37,872 nucleotides of DNA from Fusarium oxysporum f. sp. lycopersici 4287 (lineage: Eukaryota > Ascomycota > Sordariomycetes > Hypocreales > Nectriaceae), in assembly GCF_000149955.1 (NCBI RefSeq), contig NW_017264853.1, positions 23,281 to 61,152 of the forward strand, given 5' to 3'. Of this stretch, positions 33,364 to 37,872 are shown piece after piece. The notes under the pieces were generated by a model, which was not told the DNA's origin, made no database searches, and saw only the letters and a list, made by a program, of their open reading frames with translations. Every line of letters begins with the position of its first letter. Position 1 is the first letter of the stretch. A program made the position numbers and the translations under genes.

Positions 33364-34225
33364 ATGCTATAACAAGTTAGCGCTGAGGTTTATGGATTTG
33401 CTTACTTAGTAGGAATTTATATAATATAGCATATATAGTAAAGGCACAGATAGGTTTATGGGATACTTAAATTACTTAAAATATTACCTGAAATATGTCT
33501 TACCTTAATATTTAATTAAAGTGAATTTCATTACTATATTCTCTTATCTTAATTAGTATAGCAGTGTTAATAAGTCTAGCTGGAGCTTAGACTAAATAGC
33601 GGCTAATACCTTTATAAAGCCATTAGGTTATATTACTATACTTACCTTATATTTATATTATTATAGAAATAAGAACTACTAGTTAATAAATCTAATATTA
33701 GGAGTTTTAATCTTATATAATAACTATAGGTAGTATAAGTTATATTTAAAGTTAGCTATAATATAAGTTTATTTAATATTAGAAGTTACTTAACTTAAAT
33801 TAGATTTTAGCTTATCTTAGACCTAGAAAGTTTTAATAAAAATATATATTTAGAATATTAATTATATAAAAGACTTTTTTATATAATATTAAAGAAAACT
33901 AAAAATATAAATATAAAAGAAATAAAAATATATTTTAAAATAAAATTTAAAATATAAAAAGAGAATTTTTTAAAATAAAAGAATTATATAATAATTAACT
34001 TTAAACTATAGGACTAGGCAATTTAATGCGTTTGCGGTAATAATTTTTAAGTAGTATTATTAATTCTATATATACTTAACTATAAGAACTACAGGACTTA
34101 AAATTTTGCAATGCCTAATCAACGTATGCAAGAAACACCTTGCAGTTAGATGGGGTGATATAGCTATCCATTATGTCATCCTGAATCCATTCCTTAGGTA
34201 AATAAATCTCTCAGACTTTGCAGTC
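33364..34225. repeat. AT-rich, RIP-like block
   Basis: From about 33410 to 34090 the sequence is almost entirely A/T with runs such as AATATAAAAATA and no coding frame. It begins about 50 bp after the metallopeptidase stop. It is probably a RIP-mutated repeat; the element is not identifiable. Confidence 0.6.
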
Positions 34226-34549
34226 ATGCAGCCGTCTGCGTTTAGGGACCGGGGCGTCTGTTCCGTCGGAACCGTGCTGCAGTGTCGCAATTTATTAACC
34301 GTCAAGAGCCTCTCATGCCAAAGCTTCCTTCCCTTGACCTTTGAGACGACGCTCGAGACCCTGGGCTTCGACCACTCGGCTGTGTGGTGGATTGCCAACT
34401 ACCTGGCCAAATTCTATGTGGAGGCGTAGCGCTGGAGGGAGGCTAATGCCCTGTACGAGAAGCTGCTCGAAGTCAAGACCAAGTTCTTGAGGGAGGCACA
34501 TGCCAGCACCACCCACAGCAGGGAGCTCCTAAGAGCGACGGAGAAATAG
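34226..34549 (+). pseudogene. TPR-repeat remnant
   Basis: One plus-strand frame reads VWWIANYLAKFYVEA, then a TAG where Gln would be expected (34427-34429), then RWREANALYEKLLEVKTKF and REAHASTTHSRELL before a stop at 34547-34549. The spacing of W/A/L/Y and EA..LYEKLLEVK matches tetratricopeptide repeats of the kinesin-light-chain type often found at the C-terminus of fungal NLR proteins. The TAG could come from CAG by a C-to-T change. Nothing upstream identifies the rest of the protein. Confidence 0.45.
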
Positions 34550-35843
34550 ATGAGGTGCCGTGGCAGCGCGCCCCGCGATGCTGTACTGAGTAGGCCTGCC
34601 AAGGGCTTGCCGTCTGATTTTGGATATAGGGCGAGGAATGATATAGTCCAAGTTCTCTTTTAATACAGGATTTTGCTTTAAGTTATGTCAAATTGCGCTT
34701 TTCTGGTTTACCGCAGCACAACGTAGTTACTGAATGACCATACGCAAAGGAAGCTGCAGCTCTCGCTAATATGGACCTTGAAGATGTTGAGCACCATAAT
34801 AGAGTTGCATACGTTAGAGCTGTGGTCTTCGGGACTAAGCATGGTGCGGAAAGCCGAGGGACTCGTCTTTGGACGGTCTTTATTTGTTGTTTGATGTTTG
34901 ATAGAGATGGAAGATAGTCTAATTAACCATTCAGCTATGACTTTGTATGCTAGGTCGTAGAAAATGCCATAGAAAAAAAAACCCACGCTATTAAAGTAGG
35001 GGGGCAAAGTCGTAGAAAAAGGAGGGCAAGGTCGAAGGCATTATAGTAAGTGAAATACATAAAAGTAATATATATAGAAAGATAATTATAAGTAAGCATT
35101 TTCCTACTCTAGTATACTAGCCGGTAACGGGCCCCAGTTACCTGTTTTACGCCAATTAACGGTCAAAAACGTCAACAGGGATTTCCAAAACTTGTAACAG
35201 GCCCTGTTACTGTTCAGGTCATGTTTACCAGAACGTGAAACGGGGCCTGTTATATAATACCGTAATCCATGCCATCCATGCTGAGCTCATTGTGTGTAGC
35301 CAAGAGCCAATCATAGGTAACCAAAATGATTAGTTGACTTAATTCCAAGTCTAATCTCTCCTCGACTATCGCATCTCATACTTATAGCTGATAGATGGGT
35401 GCTGGTAGGTGGGTACTGCATGGTAGGGCATTTCACCTAGGAGCATGGCGTGCTTGCATACTAGCAGGATTTGTTTGACTGGTACAATATTGAGTTACCC
35501 TTAGATTAATTCCCGTTGTTTCTTATCGCCCTCGTTCCCTTGGAAGATAATTTGCCTATTACCTAATGCAAACGCACTAGGGTCTGATACCCCAGTCGCG
35601 AAGCCAGATCATCAATCACATGAACTGCCGATCACCTTCCTTAATCACTAATTAGGTGAAATTAAGCATAAAACAGTGGCTGTCTATTGGATGGACATTT
35701 GGTGCGGCTGATGAATTCGCACGACCGGCGCAAATTTCCTCCTTTGCTAACTCTGCTTACCTTTTGCATCGTCTGCGCGATTTTATCACCTCTTCGTTTC
35801 TCTATCCTTCCTGGACAGTGTTCTGCTTGTAAGCCATTATTAG
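34550..35843. other. Intergenic with a palindrome cluster
   Basis: No protein family is recognised in the open frames here. Three related palindromic words lie at 35123-35252 and are listed separately. The last 200 bases are the promoter of the secreted glycoprotein gene. Confidence 0.5.
35123..35252. repeat. Cluster of three related GTAAC...GTTAC palindromes
   Basis: 35123-35142 is GGTAAC, GGGCCCCA, GTTACC (6 bp arms). 35194-35210 is GTAACAGG, C, CCTGTTAC (perfect 8 bp arms). 35239-35252 is AACGGGGCCTGTTA, a related version. All share an AAC(A/G)GG(G)CC core within 130 bp. They could be protein-binding sites or the terminal words of a decayed LTR or other element. Confidence 0.5.
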
Positions 35844-37026
35844 ATGGTATATCTCAGAATGCTTCGTTTCCAACTCTTGACTATTGCGCTTCTTGCAAAT
35901 GCATTCTATGTGCAGGCTCGTCGAGGTGGAGGAGGCGGCGGCGACTACGACGGTGGATCAAGCGGCGGTGGAGGAAGCAGTGACGGCGACAGTAGTGGCA
36001 GTGGTCCTAGCCCAGAGGAGAAAGCACGCAGTGATCCATGTCGCATGGAAGCTGGCCATACGAGTCCAGTTTGGCTTCATCGCTGGATTGGCACGTACTA
36101 CAATGGAACAGTAGTAAGTATACAAAGATTCCTTTAGCAACAAGCGAGAGCATGTGGTTATCTAACAGTTAATATAGGAAATTTCAGTCGAGCTCGATCG
36201 TTGTAATGGAACCTGCAAGAAGTCAGAAAGTAAGGCCAATTGGGAGCTGACAGGCGTACTGGCTATACTGGATCCTATGCATGCCGCTGCAGGGAATAGT
36301 AGACCTTATATTCCACGCCCCAAGAATCCCTTCATTGGCGTGCTATATGGCTGGTCCAAGGACACCAACCAGTCCGAGCTCCTCGCAAAACGGGACGACA
36401 CATTCCTCCCGCCGCCCGTCAACCTCGCCATGGAAACCGTCTCCGATTTCCACTATAACGAATTTATGTACGGGCTTGATCCTTCCGATACTGTGAGCCG
36501 CAGCAACCCAACCTGCAGGGTGCAGGACGTAACCAGTACGGACGACGGATACGAATTCGACTGCGCATATGATGGACTTGGAGTCTACAGAGCAACTGAC
36601 AGCAGCCAGTTCACAGCTCCAATACACAACTCTAACGGAAGCAATCCTCTTGTGGTAGAACCTGCAAACAACACTCTGCTCTCTGGAAGCTTTGATCCCC
36701 AGTCAGCTGAATTCCAATGGAGGGGTCCCTTTCACGCATTTGCTGGATCATTTGGTCAAGATTCCATGAGGAAGTCTTACACACCTGAACGTAACTATAT
36801 AACCGGAGACGAAGCTGCTTATACTGGCAATTTCACTGTGCGTTTTATAGGTACAGTGGACCTTGAGCATAGCCATGAAATGGTAGTTAAAAGTGGGCGT
36901 GATGTAAGCTGGGATAAGGACGAAGAAAAGGTTAAAAATATCACTTATTGCTCTGCAGCCTCTGGAAGATTTTATTACAAGCTTTGGGAGCTCTCTTTAT
37001 TTATATCTTTGCTTTTAATAGTTTAA
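35844..37026 (+). CDS. Secreted, probably GPI-anchored Gly/Ser-rich orphan glycoprotein
   Basis: Exons 35844-36113 and 36178-37026 (intron 36114-36177, gtaagt...atag, phase 0) give 372 residues. An N-terminal signal peptide (MLRFQLLTIALLANAFYVQA) is followed by a low-complexity Gly/Ser/Asp segment (RRGGGGGGDYDGGSSGGGG) and an ectodomain with paired cysteines (DPCRMEAGH, RCNGTCKK, NPTCRVQDV, EFDCAYDG) and several N-glycosylation sequons (NGT, NGS, NNT, NFT, NIT). The protein ends in a hydrophobic stretch (LWELSLFISLLLIV) just after SAASGR, typical of a GPI-anchor signal. Translation may start at the second ATG (35859), which has a better context and makes a cleaner signal peptide. I do not recognise the family. 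The reading frame is intact and probably encodes a cell-surface or wall protein. Confidence 0.78.
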
Positions 37027-37872
37027 GAATAAAAAGGAAATTTATTTTCTGACCGGCTCATAACTCTACGACAAGTCAGGACATAGCAAAAAAGACCATA
37101 TTTAGCTCTGTCAACTTGCTAACCGAGTGAATCTGCCTTCACCGATTTGCTTCACACCCCCAAATGGCATATTATGCCGTCAACAGTTTCAACGGCATCA
37201 GCATTAACTCTCTTCATCTGCGTCTGAATGTAATCTGCATTATCTGCCATACAAGCTCTTCGGATCTAAGCCGCTAAAGAAGGCAGAAGAGCTATAGTAA
37301 TAAGAAGAGGATATCTATAAAGATATAATATATCTATATTAATAGCCTTTTTAATAGGTAAACTATAATACTCTATATATTACTAAGAGGGACCTTGGTT
37401 AGTAGTTTTCCCTTCTTGCTGCGCTATTATAATATAAGTAGCTTAACTATTATAGCCTTATATAGTAATACCTTTATATATTAAAGCTACTATAGAAAGT
37501 AGCCCTATTTTATAATAACCTAGACTTTAAAGCCTACTTATATAGGCTTTTCCTCAATAAGTGTTATCTCTTTTAATCTGCCTATAAAAAGGATTATATA
37601 CTTATCTATAGTTAGATTAGTCCCTAGAAGATAGGGCTTAGTATATACCTTTTATATATAATTAGGGTACTCTTTAGCCGCTTAGAAAATCTTTAAAAGA
37701 TTGCCCTTATTACTTATATTAAGCTTAGTATAATTAAAGTTATAGATATACCTTATAATTAGCTGAAATTAATATAAGGGCATAAACTTAATAATTAAGT
37801 AAAGAGGGCACTAATCTCCTAGGCTAGGTGCTTTCTAATAGTCTTCTATTATTATTTCCCTATAAATTCCTA
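37027..37872. repeat. AT-rich, RIP-like block to the window end
   Basis: 37027-37290 is of mixed composition without a gene. From about 37290 the sequence is TA-rich with few CG dinucleotides and no coding frame, and it continues past the window edge. Confidence 0.55.

Overview
The window looks like accessory or subtelomeric DNA of a filamentous ascomycete (Pezizomycotina, probably a Sordariomycete; species not determinable by eye). The protein-coding genes have 44-67 bp GT-AG introns with fungal-type branch sites. Zn2Cys6 regulators, a pisatin-demethylase-like P450, kinase/ankyrin relics and a DUF7908-type wall protein are present, and intact genes alternate with very AT-rich, TA-dinucleotide-rich blocks that look like RIP-mutated repeats. 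One 100-N assembly gap lies at 12976-13075. REGION 1 (1-9998) is a compact sugar-catabolic gene cluster. In order it holds the C-terminal part of a fungal transcription factor (+, cut by the window edge), an MFS sugar transporter (-), a GH32 beta-fructofuranosidase without a signal peptide (+), a complete Zn2Cys6 transcription factor that is a paralogue of the first (-), and a DUF2961/GH172 protein (+). GH172 was founded on a bacterial alpha-D-fructofuranosidase / difructose dianhydride I synthase-hydrolase, so a GH172 + GH32 + permease + regulator set suggests import and cytosolic breakdown of a fructoside carrying both alpha- and beta-fructofuranosyl bonds. The two divergent promoters (transporter/GH32 and regulator/GH172) share the 8-mer TCGCGGAG, twice in each, and in the first it forms a perfect inverted repeat. 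This is the best candidate for an undescribed system. REGION 2 (10000-13640) holds a broken gene of a conserved but unnamed ascomycete family, AT-rich repeat remains and the assembly gap. REGION 3 (13644-23700) has three intact metabolic genes: a PHO84-like phosphate:H+ symporter, an acyl-CoA dehydrogenase, and a pisatin-demethylase-like cytochrome P450, separated by long stretches without recognisable genes. REGION 4 (23700-31600) is a graveyard. It has a secreted DUF7908-Ser/Thr-rich-PAN-like protein with a lost start codon and one internal stop, then two head-to-head kinase relics. The second of these is a long kinase-Sel1-ankyrin fusion of the kind associated with fungal allorecognition or immune-like proteins. 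REGION 5 (31600-37872) has an intact signal-less metzincin metallopeptidase, a TPR remnant, a small cluster of palindromes, an intact secreted and probably GPI-anchored orphan glycoprotein, and AT-rich blocks on either side. All spliced models were built by hand from reading frame, GT/AG sites and family conservation; no alignment or database search was run.
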